Shown: piece by piece, positions 1 to 6,299 of the stretch | Layout: each line of letters begins with the position of its first letter | Position numbering within the stretch: position 1 is the first letter of the stretch | Source of the DNA: Flavipsychrobacter stenotrophus | GTDB lineage: Bacteria; Bacteroidota; Bacteroidia; Chitinophagales; Chitinophagaceae | Direction of reading: 5' to 3' | Assembly: GCA_947372365.1 (NCBI GenBank) | Contig: CANBTK010000089.1 | Span: 1 to 7,216 of the forward strand | Length of the DNA: 7,216 nt | Notes under the pieces: model-generated | Seen by the model: the letters and a program-made list of their open reading frames with translations, nothing else | Databases searched by the model: none | What the model was told of the DNA's origin: nothing | Position numbers and translations under genes: made by a program

Positions 1-61
1 AGCGACATGGAAATATAATGGACAGAGCCAGAAGCAGGACTGGGAGGGTGGTTTTTTTCAT
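1..61 (-). CDS. N-terminal fragment of a secreted protein, cut by the window edge
   Basis: Reading leftward from an ATG at 61, the minus strand is open for 20 codons to the edge. The residues are a classic signal peptide start: Met-Lys-Lys-Thr-Thr, then a hydrophobic core LPVLLLALSIIF, then Pro-Cys-Arg. The cysteine could suggest a lipoprotein, but the preceding IFP is a poor lipobox, so ordinary signal peptidase I export is also possible. A TACTTTTG box (103 to 96 on this strand) lies 34 nt before the ATG and fits the Bacteroidota -7 consensus. The gene diverges from the T9SS cargo gene at 202. The mature protein lies outside the window, so no function can be given. Too short for an ORF caller; support is the signal peptide plus promoter. 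Confidence 0.6.
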   Translation of the reverse strand, partial: MKKTTLPVLLLALSIIFPCR

Positions 62-95
62 ATTTATGTCTTTATTTGTAATGATAATATAAAGG

Positions 96-103
96 CAAAA
101 GTA
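96..103 (-). promoter_or_regulatory. Candidate -7 box for the left-edge minus-strand gene
   Basis: On the minus strand this reads TACTTTTG, an exact match to the Bacteroidota -7 consensus TAnnTTTG, and it is 34 nt before the ATG at 61. No TTTG is seen at the ideal 19-nt spacing upstream; the nearest (minus TTTG, 122 to 119) is only 15 nt away. The call therefore rests on the -7 element and its position. Confidence 0.45.
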
Positions 104-171
104 CGAATAAGAGATTAACAAATGTTGCAGCTGTGCCAACGGCTATCACATTAAAATGCCCCAATTTACAT

Positions 172-179
172 TACCTTTA
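172..179 (+). promoter_or_regulatory. Weak candidate -7 box for the T9SS cargo gene
   Basis: TACCTTTA matches seven of eight positions of TAnnTTTG and ends 22 nt before the ATG at 202. No -33 TTTG is present at the expected spacing. It is the best candidate between the two divergent starts on this strand, but it is weak. Confidence 0.3.
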
Positions 180-201
180 AATCCGTTTTAAAAGTACACA
201 G

Positions 202-3006
202 ATGAATAAAAGGTTATTAACCCCTACCGTTGCTGTTTTTGTAATTGCAATATGTGCTGCATTTGCATTTCATAATACCCCTGCCGAACGGGAAAGCTTT
301 GGCGCAGCCGAGTCGGTAAGTGGCGATGAAGATGCCGAAGGGCGGGCAAATTATGAGCTGATGCAGCTACGCGACCCCGCAACCGGCAGGATACCTGCCC
401 GCATAAGGGAAAGGGAATTAGCTTTTGCTGCGGGCTTGCCTAACGATGGCAGCATAAGCGGCGCGCTTGGCAAAACTACTGCTGCGCTGGCGTGGCAGCC
501 CCGTGGCCCCTGGAACGTAGGCGGCCGCACAAGGGCATTTGCCATTGATGCCAGCAACGACAATAACCTGCTCGCGGGTACAGTATCGGGCGGCATGTGG
601 CGCTCGGTTGATGGTGGCACTACCTGGGCTACTACCACGCCCATTAACGCATACATGAATGTAAGCTGCATAACGCAGGACAAAAGGCCAGGCCATACCA
701 ATGTATGGTATTATGGTTCGGGCGAAGGTTCGGGCGCATCAGCCAGTGGCAACTACGCTTATTACTATGGCAATGGCATCTTTAAGTCAACCGACAGTGG
801 CGTAACCTGGAATGTGCTTACCTCCACAACGTCTTCATTGCTCAGTAGCTTCGATGTATGGGGCGATTTTATCTGGAATATAGCCACCGATTCATCTAAT
901 GCCACCCAGGATGTGGTTTATGCTGCGGCCTACGGCTGCATACAAAGGTCGGCCGATGGCGGTGCCACATGGGCCATGGTTAAGGGTACTTTCGGCACAT
1001 CAACCGATTGCTACTATACCGATGTAGCAGTTTCAAAGTCGGGCATTGTTTATGCAACGCTGAGCAGCGATGGCCCCAGCCGTGGGCTGTACCGGTCAAC
1101 CGATGGCGTTACCTTTACCAATATTACCCCGGCAGGCTTCCCCACTACTTACAACAGGGTGAAAATAGGCATCAGCCCTTCCGATGAAAACCAGGTTTAT
1201 TTCCTGGGCAACACACCCGGTTTTGGCCAGCCCGATACCAATTATATCGGCAATATAGAATGGAACAGCCTTTGGAAGTATAACTACATTTCAGGCGATG
1301 GCTCGGGCACTGGTGGCGCGTGGCAAGACCGTTCTTCGAACTTGCCTAACAGCGGTGGCCCATTCGATAAATTCATGACACAGGGTTCTTACGATATTGT
1401 AATAAAAGTAAAGCCCAATGATACCAATACGGTTTTCATAGGCGGCACTAACCTGTATTGCTCTACAACCGGCTTTGCCGACAACACGCATACAGCCTAC
1501 ATTGGCGGCTACCTGCAGGGGGCTACACTGCCTATTGTGAACTCCTATGCCAATCACCACCCTGACCAGCACGAACTGGTGTTTTACCTCAGCAACCCCA
1601 ATAAAATGATATCTACCAATGATGGCGGTATTTTCAGGACGAACGATAATACGGCTTCGCCATTGGTTTGGTCGCCGTTAAATAACGGCTATGTATCCAG
1701 CTTGTTTTATACCTGCGCTATTGACCACGCCGGCACCAACGACATAATAGTAGGCGGCGCACAAGATAACGGCAGCTGGTACACTAATTCTACCGCACTA
1801 ACAACGCCATGGGTTACGCCAAGGGGTGGCGATGGCTCCTATTGTGCGATTGCCGACCACGGCAGTGCCTATTATTTCAGCATACAGAGTGGCCGTATGA
1901 TGAAAGCCAAGCTCAATGCATCGGGTGGGGTAGACAGTTTTGCCAGGATAGACCCTATTGGCGGGCGCGGCTACCAGTTCATCAACCCTTTCATCCTTGA
2001 CCCTAATAATACCGATATCATGTACCTGGTGGCTGGCGCAGTTTTCTGGAGGAACAACAGCCTTTCGGGCATACCTTACCTTAGCAACTGGGATACCATT
2101 TCAACCAACTGGGTTAAATTCCCTGACTCCCTTACGGGTAGCGGGCAGGTATATACAGCAATAGCAGCATCAACCGTGCCGGCTAACAGGGTGTACCTTG
2201 GCTCATCAAACAAAAGGCTTTACAGGATAGATAATGCCAACACAGGCACGCCAGCTAAGGTGGATATTACTTCAGTAACGGCTGCCAACCTGTTCCCCTC
2301 AGGTGGCAGTATCAGCAGCATTGCCGTTGACCCTACAAATGGCGACCACATTCTGGTTACATTCTCTAACTACAATGTTTACAGCTTGTTTTATTCAGGC
2401 GACGGTGGCACTACGTGGGTAAAAGTGGGCGGCAACCTGGAGCCTAATATCAATGGCAACGGCAATGGCCCATCGCTTCGCTGGGCTAAAATACTGCCTG
2501 TAACAGGCGGTACGGTTTACCTGGTAGGCACCAGCGTAGGCTTGTATGCTACCACCGAACTGGATAGCGTGAACACGGTATGGGTGCAGCAAGGCACCAA
2601 TAATATAGGCAGCTCAGTTGTTGATATGATTGATTACCGCGCTACCGATGGGCTGGTGGTTATAGCTACCCATGGGCATGGCATATTTTCAACGCACATA
2701 ACCCATGTTGCCGATGTAAACAGCGTGAAGCAGGTTGCGGCAGCACCCGCATTTGAACTCAGGAATTACCCTAACCCGTTCACCAACCAGGCAACCATAC
2801 AATTTAACCTGCCACAGGCCACTGATGTAAATTTAATGGTTACAGATGGGGCAGGCAGGGTAGTAGCCACATTAGTAAACGGCCACCTGGCTTCCGGGGC
2901 GCACTCCATTCCGTTCAGCAAGGGTACGCTTCCGGCAGGTGTCTACTATTGCACCCTAAGGGCTGGCACCGGCAGTGCTACAACGCGTATGCTGGTGGTA
3001 GAATAG
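202..3006 (+). CDS. Secreted Asp-box/beta-propeller protein with T9SS type A C-terminal sorting domain
   Basis: A 934-residue protein predicted to cross the inner membrane by Sec and the outer membrane by the type IX system. A signal peptide covers about residues 1-22 (MNKRLL, then hydrophobic TVAVFVIAICAAFAF). After a charged, possibly propeptide-like stretch, the WQPRGPWNVGGRTRAFAID motif near 98-116 opens the sortilin/BNR-like propeller. Asp-box motifs (SxDxGxTW) occur at 135-142, 196-203, 250-257 and 732-739, with a degenerate one at 299-306. Other repeat-like blade features are STNDGGIF near 471, GGAQDNG near 518 and ATHGHGIF near 822. Residues about 855-934 form the sorting domain: NYPNPF, a beta-rich middle with DGAGRVV, LPAGVYY, and a terminal MLVVE strand. 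No catalytic residues of a glycosidase are recognisable, so the substrate and activity are unknown; cell-surface binding or adhesion is a guess. A strong terminator follows, and the gene appears monocistronic. Confidence 0.93.
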   Translation: MNKRLLTPTVAVFVIAICAAFAFHNTPAERESFGAAESVSGDEDAEGRANYELMQLRDPATGRIPARIRERELAFAAGLPNDGSISGALGKTTAALAWQPRGPWNVGGRTRAFAIDASNDNNLLAGTVSGGMWRSVDGGTTWATTTPINAYMNVSCITQDKRPGHTNVWYYGSGEGSGASASGNYAYYYGNGIFKSTDSGVTWNVLTSTTSSLLSSFDVWGDFIWNIATDSSNATQDVVYAAAYGCIQRSADGGATWAMVKGTFGTSTDCYYTDVAVSKSGIVYATLSSDGPSRGLYRSTDGVTFTNITPAGFPTTYNRVKIGISPSDENQVYFLGNTPGFGQPDTNYIGNIEWNSLWKYNYISGDGSGTGGAWQDRSSNLPNSGGPFDKFMTQGSYDIVIKVKPNDTNTVFIGGTNLYCSTTGFADNTHTAYIGGYLQGATLPIVNSYANHHPDQHELVFYLSNPNKMISTNDGGIFRTNDNTASPLVWSPLNNGYVSSLFYTCAIDHAGTNDIIVGGAQDNGSWYTNSTALTTPWVTPRGGDGSYCAIADHGSAYYFSIQSGRMMKAKLNASGGVDSFARIDPIGGRGYQFINPFILDPNNTDIMYLVAGAVFWRNNSLSGIPYLSNWDTISTNWVKFPDSLTGSGQVYTAIAASTVPANRVYLGSSNKRLYRIDNANTGTPAKVDITSVTAANLFPSGGSISSIAVDPTNGDHILVTFSNYNVYSLFYSGDGGTTWVKVGGNLEPNINGNGNGPSLRWAKILPVTGGTVYLVGTSVGLYATTELDSVNTVWVQQGTNNIGSSVVDMIDYRATDGLVVIATHGHGIFSTHITHVADVNSVKQVAAAPAFELRNYPNPFTNQATIQFNLPQATDVNLMVTDGAGRVVATLVNGHLASGAHSIPFSKGTLPAGVYYCTLRAGTGSATTRMLVVE

Positions 3007-3028
3007 AAACTAATTACCGATTCATTTT

Positions 3029-3065
3029 ACTGGCCCGAAGCTTGCAGCTTCGGGCCAGTTATTTT
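3029..3065 (+). terminator. Rho-independent terminator after the T9SS cargo gene
   Basis: A perfect 13-bp GC-rich stem pairs 3029-3041 (ACTGGCCCGAAGC) with 3047-3059 around a five-base loop, followed by TTATTTT. It starts 22 nt after the stop codon. The downstream T run sits only on the plus-strand side, so it terminates the propeller gene rather than the converging minus-strand gene. Confidence 0.88.
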
Positions 3066-3085
3066 CGGAAGCAATTGTTTCCGAA
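3064..3085. repeat. 22-bp near-perfect palindrome
   Basis: Half-sites TTCGGAAGCAA (3064-3074) and TTGTTTCCGAA (3075-3085) are reverse complements except at one position (3071/3078), with no spacer. The element abuts the T run of the preceding terminator and lies between two converging genes. It could be a second hairpin, a protein-binding site or a remnant; nothing in the sequence decides. Confidence 0.55.
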
Positions 3086-3160
3086 CATAGAGTGGTAGTC
3101 ACGCCATAGTATGCGATTTGTCGAAATATGCTTTTGGAGTTGATGAGTAGGGGCAGTTGT

Positions 3161-3191
3161 ATTAGAGTTCTAGTGCTTTATCAACTCTAAT
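3161..3191. repeat. 9-bp inverted repeat spanning the stop codon of the 3170-4045 gene
   Basis: ATTAGAGTT (3161-3169) and AACTCTAAT (3183-3191) are perfect reverse complements with a 13-nt spacer. The hairpin covers the last codons and the stop of the minus-strand gene. It is AT-rich and lacks a T run on the minus strand, so it may protect the 3' end or be a poor terminator. Confidence 0.35.
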
Positions 3192-4045
3192 TCATTTTCC
3201 TTATTATAAAAGATATCAATGCTAATCGTAAAGGCAGATTCGGCTTTTAGATAAGAAAGGGATAGGCCTTGAAGTGATTCTTTAATGATTCTTCTGCATT
3301 TTCTTTCTGTAAAGCTATGCCGTTTTTCTTGTTTTCTGTCCTGTCCGTTAGTAGCAAATGATGTAAAGTTCACTTTTCTTATTTTTCCATTTTTGCTAAA
3401 GTATAATGAATACTCATCATCACAAGGATGCTTTGAGTTGTCAAGCTGTTTCCAGTTTATAGTCGTCTTTATGTGATAGAATATAGTGTCAATTGCTTTA
3501 TCTGCCAGTTCCAAATTTCGTTGAAAAGCATGCGCCTTTTCTACTATTTTTTTGTTTGATTTAATGTGCGTTCTTTGGACGCGCCCCTGATTCAGTTGAA
3601 AAACGATTTCTTCTTCGTAAATGGAGCCATACCCCATTGCCTCACGTCGGGCAAGTTTGCCTTTGGGAGAAATTATCTTGCCTGTGAACCAATCGGCATA
3701 AACTTTGTTCGAGCCAAATATTTTTGTGATCGACTCATTACTGTTTTTGATGTCGCAACGTTTGCAACAACTTGTGATTTTTAGTAAGAAAAGGCTATCG
3801 TTTTTCAGCTCCCAAAATGCAGTATAGCCTCTCCAGCATGCTGTAGAGGCATTGCCTCCCAAGCCCATCAAATCCCTTTTACCAACTTTTTCAAAATATT
3901 GTTCCAATGGATTAGAAAAAATGGGGATAGTATCGCCTTTGTAGATAAGGTAATCGGGTATCTGTGCTGTTGCGTATGTATGTATCGGAGTTATTGATAT
4001 CGCAAAAAGATATATTAGCCAGTATTTTTTGAAGGCGATTTTCAT
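3170..4045 (-). CDS. Uncharacterised secreted protein (Bacteroidota-type hypothetical)
   Basis: A 291-residue protein of unknown function. Residues 1-28 are a signal peptide (MKIAFKKYW, a hydrophobic LIYLFAISITP stretch, then THR/ALA-rich ending near ATAQ), so the mature protein is periplasmic or extracellular. The N-terminal half has a distinctive block: IPDYLIYKGDTIPIFSNPLE near 29-48, CWRGYTAFWELKNDSLFLLKI near 70-90, VYADWFTGKI near 115-124 and MGYGSIYEEE near 137-146. From memory this pattern recurs in unnamed Bacteroidota proteins; I know no assigned function. A cysteine group lies at 70, 93, 94 and 97 (SCCKRC). The C-terminal part (about 205-291) is basic and beta-like; a distant TonB C-terminal-like fold is only a guess. 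The gene is visibly more AT-rich than ccmB and the propeller gene. A -7 box lies 26 nt upstream, so it is probably its own transcription unit. Confidence 0.82.
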   Translation of the reverse strand: MKIAFKKYWLIYLFAISITPIHTYATAQIPDYLIYKGDTIPIFSNPLEQYFEKVGKRDLMGLGGNASTACWRGYTAFWELKNDSLFLLKITSCCKRCDIKNSNESITKIFGSNKVYADWFTGKIISPKGKLARREAMGYGSIYEEEIVFQLNQGRVQRTHIKSNKKIVEKAHAFQRNLELADKAIDTIFYHIKTTINWKQLDNSKHPCDDEYSLYFSKNGKIRKVNFTSFATNGQDRKQEKRHSFTERKCRRIIKESLQGLSLSYLKAESAFTISIDIFYNKENELELIKH

Positions 4046-4071
4046 TTATGAAGTGCGTAAGGAGCTTTGTT

Positions 4072-4079
4072 CAAAAATA
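4072..4079 (-). promoter_or_regulatory. Candidate -7 box for the 3170-4045 gene
   Basis: The minus strand reads TATTTTTG here, an exact fit to TAnnTTTG, 26 nt before the ATG at 4045. There is no TTTG at the 19-nt upstream spacing. Because it lies downstream of the candidate ccmB terminator, it supports independent transcription of this gene. Confidence 0.45.
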
Positions 4080-4112
4080 ATGAAAAGTGCGAGCGCAGTT
4101 TCATTGTTCAAG

Positions 4113-4157
4113 AAAAAATGAGGGTTAGAAACAGTTGAAGAGCCTAGCGCTAACCTT
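4113..4157 (-). terminator. Candidate terminator downstream of ccmB
   Basis: On the minus strand an 8-bp stem pairs AAGGTTAG (4157-4150) with CTAACCCT (4128-4121), with one G-U pair, around a 21-nt loop. After two bases comes a run of six T (4118-4113). The large loop weakens the call, but the position, 26 nt past the ccmB stop, and the T run fit termination. Confidence 0.45.
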
Positions 4158-4182
4158 TAAATAAACCACCTGCAAATTGTAA

Positions 4183-4839
4183 TCACTCTTGCCACAAGAA
4201 AGGAAACAGTATAATACCCAGCACAATAATCAGGGCATCAAGCCCTAGTAACACTAAAGCAAGAGAGCCCCAACCTTCAACGTATACGGGGCTCAGTGCC
4301 TTAACCGCCAGCTTGCTCAGTATCATAAGCAAGGGGGTAACGATGGGGAAGCCTAATATGGCCATCAATGCCGAATTTTGCTGTGCCCTCGCCGCAATTG
4401 CCGAAAGGAAGGTAAATACAGCCGAAAGGCTGATACTGCCAACCGAACTAATGAGTATAAAAAGCCCGCTATTGGTTAGGGGCCAGCCCAGCATTATATA
4501 GTAGAGGAAAAGGGTTAGCAGGCTCATCACCAGCATCAGCAAGATGCTGTAAACCATTTTAGCCATCATAAAAGTAACTGGGTGTACCAGCGTAAAATAA
4601 TACCTGAAGCGGTTAGGGTGTTCCTGTAAGAAGCTTTTGGCAACGGAGTTTACGGCAACAAATAATTGCGTGAGCCAGAAGAGGGCATTCCACACCCTTG
4701 CCTCCGGCTGTCCATTCATCATGTAAACCACGAAAACGGTGCCGCCCACATAAAGCAAAACCCCAAACAAAGTGTGCTTTTGGCGCCACTCAATCAGCAG
4801 GTCTTTTTTAACAAGGGATATAAATGCGGATGTTGCCAT
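4183..4839 (-). CDS. ccmB: Haem exporter subunit CcmB (ABC-type permease for cytochrome c maturation)
   Basis: A 218-residue inner-membrane protein, close to the usual CcmB length of about 220. CcmB is the membrane subunit that works with the CcmA ATPase and CcmC in delivering haem to CcmE for periplasmic cytochrome c assembly. The N-terminus (VKKDLLIEWRQKHTLFGVLLY, near residues 10-30) is the family's cytoplasmic signature before the first helix. Six hydrophobic segments can be seen at about 22-40, 46-66, 93-118, 125-150, 157-178 and 190-214. The loop near 70-90 (FLQEHPNRFRYYFTLVHP) matches the conserved CcmB region where the ABC partner is expected to bind. The start is set by family length and by the -7 box just upstream. 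No ccmC-like gene follows, which is unusual for the phylum. Assignment is by motif recognition, without a search. Confidence 0.88.
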   Translation of the reverse strand: MATSAFISLVKKDLLIEWRQKHTLFGVLLYVGGTVFVVYMMNGQPEARVWNALFWLTQLFVAVNSVAKSFLQEHPNRFRYYFTLVHPVTFMMAKMVYSILLMLVMSLLTLFLYYIMLGWPLTNSGLFILISSVGSISLSAVFTFLSAIAARAQQNSALMAILGFPIVTPLLMILSKLAVKALSPVYVEGWGSLALVLLGLDALIIVLGIILFPFLWQE

Positions 4840-4847
4840 ACAGGGCG

Positions 4848-4855
4848 CAAAGGTA
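4848..4855 (-). promoter_or_regulatory. Candidate -7 box of ccmB, very close to the start codon
   Basis: The minus strand reads TACCTTTG, an exact TAnnTTTG match, with only 8 nt between it and the ATG at 4839. If used, transcription would begin within a few bases of the start codon, giving a leaderless or nearly leaderless mRNA. No TTTG lies at the 19-nt upstream spacing. Confidence 0.45.
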
Positions 4856-4967
4856 AATCATTACACAAAAGTTACCGAGAAAATATAGGAGGCTGCCCGC
4901 CCGGTGCCTACCAAAGCCTTGTGTTTTGCGCTCAAAAACATAGCGATAAAATTTCTTTGAAAAAGAG

Positions 4968-4998
4968 TTTGCTAAATCCAACTCACCCCTTATCTTTG
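4968..4998 (+). promoter_or_regulatory. Bacteroidota-type promoter of tRNA-Gly
   Basis: TTTG at 4968-4971 and TATCTTTG at 4991-4998 are separated by exactly 19 nt, matching both the -33 and -7 elements of the housekeeping promoter of this phylum. The mature tRNA starts 26 nt after the -7 box, leaving a short 5' leader for RNase P. It is the best promoter in the window. Confidence 0.8.
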
Positions 4999-5023
4999 CA
5001 CTCCCAAAAGTTCTTAAATACAT

Positions 5024-5099
<76 letters not shown>

Positions 5100-5101
5100 A
5101 G

Positions 5102-5134
5102 AAATTCCAGGCCTTCAGGTTTGGAATTTTTTTT
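5102..5134 (+). terminator. Terminator after tRNA-Gly
   Basis: AAATTCCAGGCC (5102-5113) pairs along all 12 positions, with two G-U pairs, with 5118-5129 around loop TTCA. A further T5 run ends at 5134, within a continuous run of eight T. It sits between the two tRNA genes, so read-through would be needed if tRNA-Leu shares the promoter of tRNA-Gly. Confidence 0.82.
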
Positions 5135-5172
5135 GCCTCTCAGTATCGAAAGATGCGGGCAGAGGTGGGGCA

Positions 5173-5258
5173 GCCCTGGTGGCGGAACTGGTAGACGCGC
5201 AGGACTTAAAATCCTGTTTGCAGTAATGCAAGTACGGGTTCGATTCCCGTCTGGGGCA
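5173..5258 (+). tRNA. tRNA-Leu (anticodon UAA)
   Basis: An 86-nt class II tRNA. The acceptor stem GCCCTGG (5173-5179) pairs with CTGGGGC (5251-5257), including two G-U pairs, and A73 is at 5258. The D arm contains AACTGGTAGAC; the anticodon stem CAGGA/TCCTG holds loop CTTAAAA, giving UAA. A long variable arm (TTTGCAGTAATGCAAG) and T arm ACGGG-TTCGATT-CCCGT follow. CCA is not encoded (the next bases are CAG), unlike the neighbouring tRNA-Gly. No TAnnTTTG box is visible between the two tRNAs. Confidence 0.97.
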
Positions 5259-5275
5259 CAGAAAAAAATCGAACG

Positions 5276-5316
5276 AAACACCTTGTAGGCTTAGCTTACA
5301 GGGTGTTTTTGTTTTT
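5276..5316 (+). terminator. Terminator after tRNA-Leu
   Basis: ACACCTTGTAGGC (5278-5290) pairs at all 13 positions, with two G-U pairs, with 5294-5306 around a TTA loop, followed by TTTTTGTTTTT. It starts about 20 nt past the tRNA and ends the tRNA transcription unit. Confidence 0.88.
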
Positions 5317-5383
5317 AGGGGAATGATACAGCCGAACAATTTATGGATCAATATCGATAGCCAGGTCTGGCAAAGGTTCTGCT

Positions 5384-5424
5384 AAAAAAGAAGAAGGAAG
5401 GCGAGGTTTATTTCGCCTTCTTTC
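5384..5424 (-). terminator. Orphan terminator-like hairpin on the minus strand
   Basis: A 12-bp stem, with one G-U pair, joins 5393-5404 (GAAGGAAGGCGA) with 5413-5424 around an eight-base loop. On the minus strand the stem is followed by CTT and then six T (complement of 5389-5384), the shape of an intrinsic terminator. On the plus strand no T run follows. There is no minus-strand gene upstream of it in the window, so it has no obvious client. Confidence 0.5.
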
Positions 5425-5518
5425 CCGGAAAGTGGTCGCAACGAACGAAATGTCGAACTGGTTGATGGATTTTTTTAAGAAAATATACAAATTGAAAGAG
5501 GTAATTTAGCAAATAAGG

Positions 5519-5563
5519 ATTGTTTGAGCGAATCTTGTCAAGTTGAACGGACAGTCAAACAAT
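5519..5563. repeat. 9-bp inverted repeat with 27-nt spacer
   Basis: ATTGTTTGA (5519-5527) and TCAAACAAT (5555-5563) are perfect reverse complements; three more pairs (two of them G-U) can extend the stem outward. No T run follows closely on either strand, so it does not look like a terminator. It may be a binding site, an RNA hairpin or chance in AT-rich DNA. Confidence 0.35.
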
Positions 5564-5947
5564 TTTGTCTAGCCATCTGTCAACAAAAAAAGCTCTTTCG
5601 ATTTTAGCCATACTCGTGGCTTGTTCTGTATAGATTGCTGCTTTGTTATATCAGCAACATGCTCAAGAAAGGCGGGTAACGCGTATTATCTCTCGTTTTG
5701 TAAACAAGTTTGCTTCGTTGGCATAATGTTATACCATATTGTAAGAATAACGGCAGTCGAAACTGGTGGACCTCTGCGAACAGGCAAGCCATACCCCGTA
5801 AATAGCGCCAGACAAGAAAACGGGAACACCATGCTAGATATTTCCGGTTTGGGTGGAAAAGGGAGGGAGCCGAACTTTTTTGTTGAGGATTTGGAGATGT
5901 TTCAGATAAATATGAGCAAATAGTTATTGCTTAATATCATCAGCAGA

Positions 5948-6169
5948 ATGGTTCATATTTTTGCTTGGTCGACAGTATTGGCTTCAATATTAATTTGTTT
6001 AATGCACTATTCAAGTGGAGGGTTGCATTCAGAAAATATACAGTGGCGAATATTGCTGTCAATATTTTTTTTAATTTTTCAAATATTCAGTATCGGCATC
6101 CAGTTTGTCAAAAAAGGATTCAACAATGAAGCAATATTAACGCTTCGCGATTTAGGATTAACGAAGTAG
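5948..6169 (+). CDS. Possible small two-helix membrane protein
   Basis: An open frame of 73 residues from the ATG at 5948 (a TTG at 5927 would add seven residues). Two hydrophobic segments are visible: about 2-22 (VHIFAWSTVLASILICLMHYS) and 35-52 (ILLSIFFLIFQIFSIGIQFV), followed by a positively charged VKKGF and a short soluble tail ending LRDLGLTK. This layout and the sensible amino acid mix favour a real gene; no family is recognised, and no RBS or -7 box is clear. It lies in AT-rich DNA and may be a remnant. The residues after the second helix follow the positive-inside rule, which would put the tail in the cytoplasm. Confidence 0.4.
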   Translation: MVHIFAWSTVLASILICLMHYSSGGLHSENIQWRILLSIFFLIFQIFSIGIQFVKKGFNNEAILTLRDLGLTK

Positions 6170-6197
6170 GTAGGACATTATTTCCTTCAGATGCAAA

Positions 6198-6275
6198 TGG
6201 AATTCATTTTAGGCTGACAGCTTCCATGCTGTTAAAACGGTACATATCATTATACAATATCAAAATGCAATTCCA
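6198..6275. repeat. Nested inverted repeat ahead of the AraC-family gene
   Basis: Outer arms TGGAATTCATTTT (6198-6210) and AAAATGCAATTCCA (6262-6275) pair over 13 bp with a single bulged C. Inside lies a 7-bp hairpin (6215-6221 with 6228-6234). No T run follows, so it is not a standard terminator. It sits between the small ORF and the AraC-type gene, just upstream of a candidate -7 box. A regulator-binding region or structured RNA is possible. Confidence 0.45.
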
Positions 6276-6299
6276 CGAACTAAAGCTACTATATAATAT

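Larger units (their letters stand above)
5317..5947. other. AT-rich, gene-poor stretch after tRNA-Leu
   Basis: No convincing gene is present in these 631 bases. The longest open stretch (TTG at 5621 to a stop at 5923, with an internal ATG at 5726) gives a low-complexity, cysteine-rich then polar product with no recognisable domain, no RBS and no promoter, so I do not call it. The stretch contains a minus-strand terminator-like hairpin (5384-5424), a 9-bp inverted repeat (5519-5563) and several T and A runs. No transposase, integrase or tRNA fragment repeat was found. It may be decayed or acquired DNA next to the tRNA. Confidence 0.6.

Noticed and set aside
351..2592. Minus-strand and shifted frames inside the propeller gene
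   Set aside because: They are shadows of a long, well-supported coding frame with recognisable motifs.
5635..5657. 6-bp hairpin TTGCTG/CAGCAA with 11-nt loop
   Set aside because: Too short and without a T run; expected by chance in this stretch.
5621..5923. 100-codon open frame on the plus strand (TTG start)
   Set aside because: Odd composition, no domain, no promoter or RBS, and the only ATG (5726) leaves 65 residues. It is best explained as a chance opening in noncoding DNA.
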